DNA from: Pseudomonas fulva
Lineage (GTDB): Bacteria; Pseudomonadota; Gammaproteobacteria; Pseudomonadales; Pseudomonadaceae
Direction of reading: 5' to 3'
Assembly (NCBI RefSeq): GCF_023517795.1
Contig: NZ_CP082928.1
Location: 3,162,001-3,226,000, forward strand
DNA length: 64,000 nt
Part shown: in pieces, positions 8,402 through 18,210 of the stretch
How the letters are laid out: each line of letters starts with the position of its first letter
How positions within the stretch are numbered: position 1 is the stretch's first letter
Translations under genes and position numbers: made by a program
Notes under the pieces: model-generated
The model's database searches: none
What the model was told of the DNA's origin: nothing
What the model saw: the letters and a program-made list of their open reading frames with translations, nothing else

Positions 8402-9864
8402 TCATGCGTTGTTTGCACCTAATCGCCCTGGTCGGTTGCCTGTCGGCCTGTTCAATGGCTCCCAGACTGGAGCGCCCGACGCCACCGGTGCCGGCCAGCT
8501 TTGAAGATTCGGGCAATGCCACCCTGGCGCATGGCGACGCCGTGCCCGCCAGCGAAATGGGCTGGCGCACGATGTTCGCCGACCCGCAGTTGCAACGCCT
8601 CATCGAGCTGGCCCTGGCCCACAACCGCGACCTGCGCCTGGCGGCGTTGAACGTCGATGCCGCGCGCTCGATGTTCAATATCCAGCAGTCCACACGCCTG
8701 CCGTCGGTGTCGCTGGATGCCAGCCACAGCCGCGAACGGGCGCTGGCGCAGGGCAATAGGGGGGAGTCGCGCCGCGAGGTGAGCAACCAGGTCGCCGTGA
8801 ACGTCGGTACCAGCGCTTTCGAACTGGACCTGTTTGGCCGCGTGCGCTCGCTGTCCGATGCCGCCTTGGCCCGTTACCTGGCCAGCGAGCAGGGCCGCGA
8901 TGCAGCGCAGATCAGCCTGATCGCGGCGGTGGCCGACGCCTACTTCGCCCGCCAGCTGGCCGACGAACAGCGTCAGCTGGCCCAGCGCACGCTCAAGGAC
9001 TGGCAGCAGTCCCTGAAGCTGGCGCGGCTGCTGCAGGACGCCAAGCAGAACGGCGGCCTGGATGTCGCCCAGGCCGAAGGCCAGGTGGCCAGCGCCGAGG
9101 CCGACCTGCAGGCACGTCAGCGGGCGTTCGTCCAGGCTGGCAACGCGCTGCAATTGTTGGTCGGCGACGCATTGCCGGCTGACCTGCCGGCGCCGCGGGT
9201 GCTCGCGCTGCAACCGCTGGTGGCGCGCCTGCCGGCCGGCCTGCAGTCGGACATGCTGCTGCGTCCGGACATTCGCCAGGCCGAACAGACGCTCAGCGCG
9301 GCCAATGCCGATATCGGTGCGGCGCGGGCGGCGTTCTTTCCGCAAGTGTCGCTGACGGCCTCGTTCGGTTATGCCAGCACCTCGCTGGGCAGCCTGTTCG
9401 ACCCCAGCCGTCAGGTCTGGCGCTTCGCACCGCAGGTCTCGCAGCCGTTGTTCCAGGCGGGGCGACTGCGTGCCGAACTGCGCCTGGCCAAGGTGCGCAA
9501 GTCCGAGGCGGTGGCTCAGTACGAGCGCGCCATCCAGGTCGCCTTTCGCGAAGTGGCGGATGCCCTGGCCGGTACGGCCACCCTCGATAGCCAGATCGAG
9601 GCGCAAATCCGCGTGGTGGCCAGTGCCCAGCGCCGCGTGGCGCTGTCCGGGCTGCGCTACCAGGCCGGGGTCGATGGTCGCCTGGAGCTGCTGGATGCCC
9701 AGCGCGGGCTGTACGCCGCGCAGCAGACATTGCTGGAACTGCGCCGCGATGCGGTCGTCAACAGCGTGGCGCTCTACAAGGCGCTCGGCGGTGGCCTGCG
9801 TGTGCGCACTATCATCACCGCCGCGCGCAGCAGCGCTGCCGACCCCGATCAACGAGAACCTTAG
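8398..9864 (+). CDS. Outer-membrane efflux channel lipoprotein (OprM/NodT family)
   Basis: The 488-aa protein has a lipoprotein signal (CLSAC, Cys about 18) and two OEP repeats typical of TolC-like trimeric channels (around 55-250 and 270-465). Family features include FELDLFGRVRSL and GLRYQAGVDGRLELLDAQR. It should complete the tripartite pump encoded just upstream. The ATG overlaps the RND stop (ATGA). Its own dedicated channel means the system need not borrow one from elsewhere in the genome. Confidence 0.93.
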   Translation: MIMRCLHLIALVGCLSACSMAPRLERPTPPVPASFEDSGNATLAHGDAVPASEMGWRTMFADPQLQRLIELALAHNRDLRLAALNVDAARSMFNIQQSTRLPSVSLDASHSRERALAQGNRGESRREVSNQVAVNVGTSAFELDLFGRVRSLSDAALARYLASEQGRDAAQISLIAAVADAYFARQLADEQRQLAQRTLKDWQQSLKLARLLQDAKQNGGLDVAQAEGQVASAEADLQARQRAFVQAGNALQLLVGDALPADLPAPRVLALQPLVARLPAGLQSDMLLRPDIRQAEQTLSAANADIGAARAAFFPQVSLTASFGYASTSLGSLFDPSRQVWRFAPQVSQPLFQAGRLRAELRLAKVRKSEAVAQYERAIQVAFREVADALAGTATLDSQIEAQIRVVASAQRRVALSGLRYQAGVDGRLELLDAQRGLYAAQQTLLELRRDAVVNSVALYKALGGGLRVRTIITAARSSAADPDQREP

Positions 9865-9866
9865 TC

Positions 9867-11375
9867 ATGTTGCGTGCCGTACCCAAACGCTGGTTGATTC
9901 TTGTCGCGGTGATGCTGGCGTTCACCCCCATCGTCATCGACATGACCATCCTGCATATCGCGGTGCCGTCGCTGACCCAGGCACTCGGCGCCACGAGCAC
10001 CGAGATCCTCTGGATCATCGATATCTACCCGCTGTTGATGGCCGGTTTGCTGGTGCCCATGGGCACCCTGGCCGACCGGGTGGGCAATCGGCGCATCCTG
10101 CTCTCCGGCCTCAGCGTGTTCGGCGTGGCATCGACGCTGGCGGCGTTCGCGCCCAACCCGGCGCTGCTGATCGGCGCCCGTGTACTGCTGGCCCTGGGTG
10201 GGGCGATGATCATGCCCTGTGTGCTGGGCATCATCCGTCGCACCTTCGAGGACGAGCGCGAGCGGGCCATGGCCCTCGGCCTGTGGGGCACCGTCGGCGC
10301 GGCCGGTGCGGCAGTCGGCCCGCTGATCGGTGGCGCACTGCTCGAGCATTTCTGGTGGGGCTCGGTGTTCCTGATCAACGTGCCGGTGATGGCGGTGGTG
10401 ATTCCGGTCGCCTTCCTGCTCCTGCCGCGCGTCGAGGAGACCACGCCGGGCAGGTGGGCCATCGGCCAGGCGCTGGTCCTGATCGCCGGCATCATCAGCG
10501 TGGTCTACGCCCTCAAGGCCGGCGTCGGCGCCACCCAGTCGCTGCCGGTCGCCCTGTTGGTGCTGTTCATGGGCCTGGCGTTGCTGACCCTGTTCGCCCG
10601 CCAGCAGTTGCGCTCGACCGAGCCGATGCTCGATCTGTCGCTATTCGGCCGCCCGGTGTTGCTGGCCGGGTTGATCATGGCGGTGGTGGCCATCGGTGCC
10701 CTGGCCGGGGTGGAGCTGACCCTGGCGATGGAGCTGCAATACGTGCTCGACAAGTCGCCGTTGCAGGCCGGCATCTTCATGATTCCGATCATGGCGGCCG
10801 CGGCGGTCGGCGGGCCCCTGGCCGGCTACCTGTCCAACCGCTTCGGCCTGCGCTGGGTGGCCAGCCTGTCGCTGCTGGTTTCCGCTGGCGCCCTGGGTTT
10901 CGTGGCCTTCGCCGACCTGCATGAGCCGAGCGTCAGCGTGCCAGCCGTGCTCGCCGTGCTGGGGCTGGCGCTGAGCATCGGCCTGACCGCCTCGTCGATC
11001 GCCATCATGGGCGCGGTAGAGGCCAGCAAGGGGGGTGCGGCAGGCGCCCTGGAGGCCACCGCCTACGAGCTGGGCACCGGGCTGGGGATCACCTTCTTCG
11101 GCGTGTTCATGTCCAGCGTGTACGGCCACACCATCGCCTTGCCCAGGGAGCTGGCGGCGCCGCTGGCCGAGCGCGCGGTGCGCTCGATCGGCGACAGTTA
11201 CCTGGTCGCTGCGGAGTTGCCGGCCGCGCAGGCCAGTGCCCTGATCGAGGCAGCCAAGGCGGCATTTTCCAGCACCCACTCGGTGCTGCTCAGCACCTCG
11301 GCCGTGGTGATCGGCGTGCTGGCGGTGGTGGTGTTCAGGTTGTTCAAGGGTTATCGCGGACAAAGCGCCCACTAG
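9867..11375 (+). CDS. 14-TM MFS exporter of the DHA2 family (SmvA-like)
   Basis: The 502-aa protein starts 3 bases after the outer-membrane channel stop, so it is probably the fourth gene of the RND operon. It shows about 14 hydrophobic segments and an MFS motif A-like loop (MGTLADRVGNRR, about 65-76). VIDMTILHIAVPSLTQAL near the N-terminus and the overall layout match SmvA/QacA-type proton antiporters, which export quaternary ammonium and other cationic biocides. Substrate assignment is by family only. Co-transcription with an RND pump hints at one shared inducer. Confidence 0.85.
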   Translation: MLRAVPKRWLILVAVMLAFTPIVIDMTILHIAVPSLTQALGATSTEILWIIDIYPLLMAGLLVPMGTLADRVGNRRILLSGLSVFGVASTLAAFAPNPALLIGARVLLALGGAMIMPCVLGIIRRTFEDERERAMALGLWGTVGAAGAAVGPLIGGALLEHFWWGSVFLINVPVMAVVIPVAFLLLPRVEETTPGRWAIGQALVLIAGIISVVYALKAGVGATQSLPVALLVLFMGLALLTLFARQQLRSTEPMLDLSLFGRPVLLAGLIMAVVAIGALAGVELTLAMELQYVLDKSPLQAGIFMIPIMAAAAVGGPLAGYLSNRFGLRWVASLSLLVSAGALGFVAFADLHEPSVSVPAVLAVLGLALSIGLTASSIAIMGAVEASKGGAAGALEATAYELGTGLGITFFGVFMSSVYGHTIALPRELAAPLAERAVRSIGDSYLVAAELPAAQASALIEAAKAAFSSTHSVLLSTSAVVIGVLAVVVFRLFKGYRGQSAH

Positions 11376-11486
11376 GCTCGGTACGAAAAGTACCTGCGCC
11401 CGAGTCGTTTCATTCAGGCCTCGAGATTTCATGATCCTCTTGGGCGACATGAAGGAGGCGGCTGCAAGGCAAAAGCAACCATCGAG

Positions 11487-11560
11487 TGTAGGAGGGGCTT
11501 TAGCCCCGAGCTTTTTATCAAGGCAAACAAAGAGCTCGAGGCTAAAGCCTCTCCCACGAG
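11487..11560. repeat. Inverted REP doublet
   Basis: GTAGGAGGGGCTTTAGCCCC (from 11488) and its approximate reverse complement GCTAAAGCCTCTCCCAC (11541-11557) are separated by about 30 bases with further pairing (GAGCT arms). This is the classic inverted REP pair of Pseudomonas intergenic DNA. It lies between the 3' ends of convergent genes in the 304-base gap 11376-11679. Confidence 0.7.
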
Positions 11561-11632
11561 TTACGCGACCGGCCGCTCTCGCCACTTTGCAGTCAAAGCG
11601 CTAAGTTCGAGCCGACAGCCCGTGAAGGGATT

Positions 11633-11661
11633 AAAAAACGGGCCGCCACTGCAGCGGCCCG
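11633..11661 (-). terminator. Rho-independent terminator of the gamma-glutamyltransferase operon
   Basis: On the minus strand, an 8-bp GC stem (CGGGCCGC with GCGGCCCG, 7-base loop) is followed by six T. It sits 19 bases past the stop of the gene ending at 11680. Confidence 0.85.
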
Positions 11662-11679
11662 GTATTTCAGAGAACGTCG

Positions 11680-13283
11680 TCACCACACGGCGATATGGGA
11701 GTCCGCACGTGGCTCGGTGCCGCCGCATAGCACGCCGGTTTGTGGATCACGCACGATGATCTGCCCGCGGCCGTAGTCGGTGGAGTCGCAGACCACGCTG
11801 ACCTCGTGGCCCAGGCGTGCCAGGGCCGCGGCCAGGTCCCGCGAGGCGGCCTGTTCGATGCCGACCTTGTTGTCGCCCAGCCACTGCCAGCGCGGTGCGT
11901 CGAGGGCGGCCTGGGGGTTGAGGCTGAAATCGACCAGGTTCATCACCATCTGCACGTGGCCCTGGGGCTGCATGTAGCCGCCCATCACGCCGAACGGCGC
12001 GACCGCCTCGCCGTCCTTGGTCAGGAAGCCGGGGATGATGGTGTGGAAGGTCTTCTTGCCGGCGACCAGGGTGTTGGCGTGGTTGGCTTCCAGGCTGAAT
12101 TCCTGGCCACGGTTCTGCAGGGCGATGCCGCTGTCCGGCACCACCACGCCGGAGCCGAAGCCGTGGTAGTTGCTCTGGATGAACGACACCATGTTGCCTT
12201 CGCCATCGGCGCTGGCCAGGTATACGGTGCCGCTGGCGTGCGGGTCACCGGCTTGTGGTTGCCGGGCGCGTTCGCCGATCAGCTTGCGGCGTCGCTCGGT
12301 GTAGCCAGGGCTGAGCAGGTCGGCCACCGCGACGCGCATGTGCTCGGCGTCGGTGATGTGATGCAGGCCGTCGGCGTAGGCCAGCTTCAGCGCCTCGATC
12401 TGGCGGTGCCAGGTCTGCAGGCTGTCACGATGGTCGAACTCGAAGCCCTGGAGAATCTGCAGGGTCATCAGGGCGACCAGGCCCTGGCCGCTGGGCGGGA
12501 TTTCCCACACGTCGTAACCGCGGTAGTTGACGCTGATCGGCTCGACCCAGCGTGGCTTGTAGGCCTGCAGGTCGCTCTTGCGCAGGTAGCCGCCGGCGGC
12601 GCGCGACGCCTGGTCGATGCGCTCGGCGATCTCGCCGCGGTAGAAGCTCTCGCACGCGCTGTCGGCCAGCGCCTGCAGGGTGCGTGCCTGGGCCGGGTTG
12701 CGGAACAGCTCGCCGGCTCGTGGCGCACGGCCGTCGATCAGGAAGGTGTCGAACCAGGCCTGCAGGGCCGGCTCGCGGTGTGCGGAGAATTCCTCCAGGG
12801 CCACCTGCCACTGGTGGGCGACCACCGGCGACAGCGGAAAGCCATCGGCAGCCAGGCTGATCGCGGGTGCGAGCAGTTCGGCGAACGGCAGGCGGCCGAA
12901 GCGGCGCGACAGTTCGGCCCAGGCCGATGGGCAGCCCGGCACGGTGACCGGTGTCCAGCCGTAGGTGGGCATCTGCGTGTGGCCGGCGGCCTTCACGGCG
13001 TCGATGTTCAGGGCGGCGGGGGCGTGGCCGCTGGCGTCCAGGCCGTGCAGCTGGCCCTTGACCCAGAGCAGGGCGAAGGCATCCCCGCCGATGCCGCAAC
13101 CGGTAGGCTCGACCACCGTCAGGGCGGCTGCGGTGGCGATGGCCGCATCGATGGCATTGCCGCCGCGGCGCATGATGTCGATGCCGGCCTCGGCGGCCAG
13201 GGGTTGCGAGGCGGCTACCATGCCGCGCCTGGCAAATACGCTCTGGCGCTGCGAGGCATAGGGATAGCGGTGGGCGGAAAAAC

Positions 13284-13290
<7 letters not shown>
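11680..13290 (-). CDS. Gamma-glutamyltransferase family protein
   Basis: The 536-aa Ntn-hydrolase-fold precursor shows the autoprocessing and catalytic Thr355 in ASGTVYL, followed by [15 protein letters not shown] and the glycine-rich [12 protein letters not shown] loop, all typical of the family. The early motif [10 protein letters not shown] (about 43-52) is also conserved. No clear signal peptide is seen, unlike classical periplasmic Ggt, so it may act in the cytoplasm as in YwrD-like members. It overlaps the ABC ATPase gene upstream by 7 bases and is last in a minus-strand operon with an amino-acid importer. Cleavage of imported gamma-glutamyl compounds is inferred. Confidence 0.9.
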
Positions 13291-14081
<791 letters not shown>

Positions 14082-14082
14082 C

Positions 14083-14853
14083 TCAACGCCCCCTCAAGAA
14101 TTTTGCCGTGTAGCTGCCGAACATCCGTTTGGAGGCCGTGGCCGGGCGCCGGTCGGATTGCCCGAAGCGGCGCTCCAGCCAGGTCTGGAAGAAGCCCCAC
14201 AGGGTGGTCAGCGCCAGGAAGTAGATGGCCACCACCAGGTACAGCTCGAACACCCGGAAGGTCGCCGAGGTGATCATCTGGGTGCTGAGCAGCAGCTCCT
14301 GCACGCCGATCACGCTGACCAGGGTGGTGTTCTTGAGCATCAGGTTGAACTCGTTACCCAGCGGCGGCACGATGATGCGAAACGCCTGGGGCAGCACGAT
14401 GCGGCGCATCAGCTTGGCGAAGGTCATGCCCAGAGAACGGCCGGCCTCGTACTGGCCCTTGTCCACCGCGCCGATGCCGGCCCGCATGATCTCCGCCATG
14501 TAGGCACCTTCATTGAGGCCCAGGGCAATGATCGCCGCCTGCAGGTTGCCCGGTATCACCACCCAGCCCAGGTCCAGGTCCTCGAAGCGGAAGATGCCGC
14601 CCGCCGCCAGCGCCGTGTACAGAAAGACGATCTGCACCAGCAGCGGCGTGCCGCGCATCAGCCACACGTAGAAGCGTGCCGGCGCCTGGATGAACGGGTT
14701 GCCCGACAGACGCATGAGCGCCGTCAGCAGCCCGATCACGCAGCCCAGGGCCATCGCCAGCACGGCGATCACGCAGGTCATCCACAGCGCGCGCAGGTAC
14801 ACGTCACTGGGCTGCAGCAGGTACTGCCAGAAGATGTCCCAATTGAAATTCAT
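14083..14853 (-). CDS. Polar amino-acid ABC transporter permease
   Basis: The 256-aa HisM/GlnP-family inner-membrane protein has about five hydrophobic segments and the EAA loop in [28 protein letters not shown], which contacts the ATPase. It starts 11 bases after the binding-protein stop and ends one base before the ATPase start. The C-terminal tail after the last helix is somewhat long. A single permease gene implies a homodimeric channel. Confidence 0.92.
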   Translation of the reverse strand: MNFNWDIFWQYLLQPSDVYLRALWMTCVIAVLAMALGCVIGLLTALMRLSGNPFIQAPARFYVWLMRGTPLLVQIVFLYTALAAGGIFRFEDLDLGWVVIPGNLQAAIIALGLNEGAYMAEIMRAGIGAVDKGQYEAGRSLGMTFAKLMRRIVLPQAFRIIVPPLGNEFNLMLKNTTLVSVIGVQELLLSTQMITSATFRVFELYLVVAIYFLALTTLWGFFQTWLERRFGQSDRRPATASKRMFGSYTAKFLRGR

Positions 14854-14864
14854 CCAGGTGGCCC

Positions 14865-15671
14865 TCAGTCCAGCTTGTCACTGGCGACGTGCCACTTGGC
14901 GAGCAACGCGGCGTAGCTGCCGTCGGCGCGCATGTCGTCGATGATCTGCTGCACCGCGGCGGACAGCTGCTGGTCATCCTTGCGCACGCCGATCCCGGTG
15001 AGAATGCGCCCGAACGCCGGCACACCTTCCTGGAACAGGTCTGGGGCCATCGCCGCGTAGTAGCCGGCGGTTTCCACGGTGGTGCCGTAGGCGTCGACCT
15101 GGTTGATGCGCAATGCCTGGAAGGCGTCGGTGTCGGTGTTGTAGACCACCAGTTTCATCGGTGCCTTGCCGGTCTTGGCGAGCTTGTCGTTCTCGGCATC
15201 GAGCAGGGTCTTGATGGTCGAGCCGTTGAGCACGGCGATCTTCTGGCCGGACAGGTCATCGAGTGCCTTGATGTTCCTGGGGTTGCCCTTGGGCACCACC
15301 ACCGACTGGCTGGAGTACATGTAGTTGACGATGTCGATCACCTCGCGGCGCTCCGGCTTGTCGAACAGCTGGTCGACGATCAGGTCGCACTGGCTGGCCA
15401 GCAGCGCCGGCACCAGCCCCGAGAACGGCGTGACGCGCCACGACACCTGCTTGTCGCCCAGGCGCTTGGCGATCTCCATGCCCAGGTCGATGGCCAGGCC
15501 GGTCGGCTTTTGCGCGGCGTCGAAGGACACCAGCGGCGGCGAGTCCATGCCCGAGCAATAGGTCAGCTTGCCGACGTCCTTGAGGCGATCCGGCACGGCG
15601 GGTGCGGCCGTGGCCAGGGAAGCGGCCAGACCCAGGGATACGGCGGCGAGGAGAGAGCATGAAAGGCGCAT
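14865..15671 (-). CDS. Amino-acid ABC transporter periplasmic binding protein
   Basis: The 268-aa family 3 solute-binding protein has a Sec signal peptide (about 1-22, ending ATAAPA). Family blocks include PPLVSFDAAQKPTGLAIDLG and DLIVDQLFDKPERRE. It is the first gene of the importer operon. The cognate solute is unknown; the adjacent gamma-glutamyltransferase and amidase suggest a gamma-glutamyl or amide-type amino-acid derivative. Confidence 0.92.
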   Translation of the reverse strand: MRLSCSLLAAVSLGLAASLATAAPAVPDRLKDVGKLTYCSGMDSPPLVSFDAAQKPTGLAIDLGMEIAKRLGDKQVSWRVTPFSGLVPALLASQCDLIVDQLFDKPERREVIDIVNYMYSSQSVVVPKGNPRNIKALDDLSGQKIAVLNGSTIKTLLDAENDKLAKTGKAPMKLVVYNTDTDAFQALRINQVDAYGTTVETAGYYAAMAPDLFQEGVPAFGRILTGIGVRKDDQQLSAAVQQIIDDMRADGSYAALLAKWHVASDKLD

Positions 15672-15748
15672 GGTGGTACTCCGTTTGCTGTGATCGAAAG
15701 GGCAGCAGTGAAGTGGGAGGGAGGCGACCGTCGGCGGTCGTCCGCTTG

Positions 15749-16417
15749 TTATTGTTCGCTTTGCAGGAATAGCGTCAGGGCCGGCAAGGTGCCCTCGATG
15801 TGCGCGCGGATCACCCGTTCGGCCAGGTCGGCGTCACGGGTGCGCAGGGCATCGAGAATCTGCGCGTGCTCCTCACGGCCGCTGAGCGGCTTCTCGCCGT
15901 GTTCGAGCCACAGGCGCATCGGTGCCTCGATCAGCGAGTAGAGCGCGACGATCTGTTTCATCAGTCGCGGGCGCTCGCTGATGCTGCACAGGTACTCGTG
16001 GAAGATGCGGTGACGCACCACCCACTGGGCGGTGTCGTGACGGCACTCGTCCATGTCGTCGAGCAGCCGCTCCAGCAGGGTCAGGTGGCGCTCGGTCACC
16101 TTGCCCACCGCCACCCGGATCGCCAGGCCCTCGAGGGCGCTGCGCATCTCGAACACCTCGCGCATCTCCTCGATGTCCAGGCCGCTGACCACCGCACCGC
16201 GGTTGGGGCGCAGGGTGACCAGGCCCTGGGCATCCAGGCGGCGGAAGGCTTCACGCACCGGCATACGGCTGGTGCCGATCTCGGCGGCGATGTCCTCGGC
16301 CACCAGGCGGTCACCCTTGCGGTAACGGCCGGCGCAGATCGCCGCGAGCAGGAAGTTGTAGGCCTCTTCTTCGGCGGTCACGGGTTGACGCTGGGCGTAG
16401 AGCGGAGCGGTGAGCAT
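15749..16417 (-). CDS. GntR-family transcriptional regulator, FCD subfamily
   Basis: The 222-aa regulator has an N-terminal winged helix-turn-helix (about 15-80, with IGTSRMPVREAFRRLDAQGLV, the GntR signature region) and an all-alpha FCD effector domain (about 85-215). It is encoded on the same strand just upstream of the importer operon, 77 bases away. FadR-type regulators usually repress neighbouring catabolic genes and are released by a metabolite, so control of the importer, transferase and perhaps the amidase is the simplest reading. Confidence 0.9.
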   Translation of the reverse strand: MLTAPLYAQRQPVTAEEEAYNFLLAAICAGRYRKGDRLVAEDIAAEIGTSRMPVREAFRRLDAQGLVTLRPNRGAVVSGLDIEEMREVFEMRSALEGLAIRVAVGKVTERHLTLLERLLDDMDECRHDTAQWVVRHRIFHEYLCSISERPRLMKQIVALYSLIEAPMRLWLEHGEKPLSGREEHAQILDALRTRDADLAERVIRAHIEGTLPALTLFLQSEQ

Positions 16418-16435
16418 GGTGGCGATCCTGAATAA

Positions 16436-16446
16436 ATGTATCCAAT
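16436..16446. promoter_or_regulatory. Possible GntR/FCD operator
   Basis: ATGTATCCAAT lies 19 bases upstream of the GntR start and is close to the TTGTATACAA-type palindromes bound by many FCD regulators. A second weaker half (ATTATCC) follows. Only position and similarity support autoregulation here. Confidence 0.25.
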
Positions 16447-16675
16447 TATCCGTTTAGCCAATCGAGCAAGAGCCGGGCCACTTTTCACCAGAGCTTGGAA
16501 ACGGCAGAGATAACAGAGGGTTAGGCAGGGAAGCCGGCATTCTGTCCAGGTGGAGCGCGTAACGGTGGTGTCACCGAATGAAGCACGGCGGAAAGCAGAC
16601 GCCCGATTACTGGGCGTTTCGGTGGCAGAGAGGAATTTCCGCAGGGTTGCCTGGCAGGTCGTTATCGATCGGCGT

Positions 16676-16709
16676 GGTCCGGGTATCGGCAGGCGCCGTT
16701 ACCCGGACC
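16676..16709. terminator. Inverted repeat at the 3' end of the amidase gene
   Basis: GGTCCGGGTA (16676-16685) pairs perfectly with TACCCGGACC (16700-16709) around a 14-base loop, just beyond the amidase stop at 16715. No T run follows, so termination would be inefficient or factor-assisted. The rest of the gap 16447-16675 shows nothing I can name. Confidence 0.45.
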
Positions 16710-16714
16710 TTGGC

Positions 16715-18154
16715 TCAGCGCCCGCTGGCGCTGACCGGCGGCACGCGGCCAGCCCAGGGTTGGGCCTGTTCCAGCTGGGCAGCCAGGGCCAGCAGGGTGC
16801 CTTCCTCACCGAAGCGCGCGGCGAAATGCGAGCCCAGCGGTAAAGCGCCGGCGGTCCAGTACAGCGGCACCGACATGGCCGGTTGGCCGCTGGCGTTGAA
16901 CAGGGCGGTGAACGGCGAGTAGCTGTGGAAGCGGTCGATCATGGTGGCCAGGCTCACGCTTTCATCGAACGGGTCCAGGCTGCCGATCAGCGGCGGCTCG
17001 CGGGTCAGGGTCGGGGTGAGGATCAGGTCGAAGTCGCTGAGGAAGGCGGCCAGGCGCCGGCCCAGCATATGGATGCTGGTGACCGCGTCGGCGTAACGCA
17101 CGCCGCTGGTGTCACCTTTCTCGCGCAGGATGATGCGCGTGCGCGGCTCCAGCTCTTCGAGGCTGACCGGGGTGCCGCGCATCTCGCCGAGCAGCCCGAC
17201 GTAGCTGCTGGTGCTGGCACCGATGATGTCGAACACCTGATCGAGAAAGGCCAGGGCGTCGACCGGCAGGGTGGCGTGCTCGATGCGGTGGCCGAGGGAT
17301 TCACACAGCCTGGCGGTGTGGCGCACCGCGGCCAGCGCCTCGGGGCCGCTGGTCCAGGGCGCCAGGTGCTCGACCAGGGCGATACGCAGCGGCCGTGGCG
17401 GCTGGCGCAGGCTGTCGACGAAGGGCTCCTGCTGCCAGGGCGCCGCATAGGGCGCGCCGAGGTCGGCGCCGGCGGTGATGTCCAGCAATGCGGCGCTGTC
17501 GCGCACCGACAGGCTGATGGCGTGGGCGGTGCTCATGCCGGCCCAGCCTTCGCCGGTCAGCGGCCCGCTGGGCATGCGCCCGCGGCTGGGCTTGAGGCCG
17601 AACACGCCGCAGCAGGAGGCGGGTACGCGCAGCGAGCCACCGCCGTCATTACCATGGGCGAAGGGCACCACCCGGGCGGCCACCAGTGCCGCGGCGCCAC
17701 CGCTGGAGCCGCCAACGCTGCGCGCGGTGGCCCAGGGGTTGCGGGTGGCACCGAAGCGGGTCGACTCGGTGGTGTAGGAGGTGCCGAACTCCGGCGCGGT
17801 GGTGGTGCCGATGAACTGGCAGCCGGCTTCGCGCAGGCGGCTGACCAGGTTGTCGTCCATCGGCATGCGCGCTTCGCCAAGGGCCAGCGAGCCGTTGCTC
17901 ATGCGGGCGCCGTCGAGTGGTGCGAACAGGTCCTTGATCAGCGTCGGCACGCCACGCAACGGGCCGTTGCCGAGCCTCGCCTGGCGGGCGCTGTCATAGA
18001 GTTTCTCGGCCACCGCATTGAGCTGCGGCTCGACCTGTTCCAGCCGCGCGATGCTCGCTTCGAGCAGCTCGCCGGGGCTGACTTCGCCCTTGTCGACCAG
18101 CCCGGCCAGGCCGGTGGCGTCGTGTTGATCCATCAGGGTGTGAATGTCGTGCAT
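16715..18154 (-). CDS. Amidase signature family hydrolase
   Basis: The 479-aa enzyme has the Ser-cisSer-Lys triad of the amidase signature family: Lys74 in LIKDLF, Ser150 in SVGGSSGG and Ser174 in DGGGSLR. It hydrolyses a C-N amide bond; the substrate is unknown. The ATG at 18154 gives MHDIHTLMDQHDATGL, a normal family N-terminus. The open frame extends upstream to 19042 as an alanine/arginine-rich shadow of the MFS gene and was not used. It is co-directional with the MFS transporter (56-base gap), so import and hydrolysis of one compound are plausible. Confidence 0.88.
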   Translation of the reverse strand: MHDIHTLMDQHDATGLAGLVDKGEVSPGELLEASIARLEQVEPQLNAVAEKLYDSARQARLGNGPLRGVPTLIKDLFAPLDGARMSNGSLALGEARMPMDDNLVSRLREAGCQFIGTTTAPEFGTSYTTESTRFGATRNPWATARSVGGSSGGAAALVAARVVPFAHGNDGGGSLRVPASCCGVFGLKPSRGRMPSGPLTGEGWAGMSTAHAISLSVRDSAALLDITAGADLGAPYAAPWQQEPFVDSLRQPPRPLRIALVEHLAPWTSGPEALAAVRHTARLCESLGHRIEHATLPVDALAFLDQVFDIIGASTSSYVGLLGEMRGTPVSLEELEPRTRIILREKGDTSGVRYADAVTSIHMLGRRLAAFLSDFDLILTPTLTREPPLIGSLDPFDESVSLATMIDRFHSYSPFTALFNASGQPAMSVPLYWTAGALPLGSHFAARFGEEGTLLALAAQLEQAQPWAGRVPPVSASGR

Positions 18155-18210
18155 GGCTAAACCTCGGCTATGGGGTAAACCCGCTGGCCTGCAGCGGGGC
18201 AAAGGGAAAT

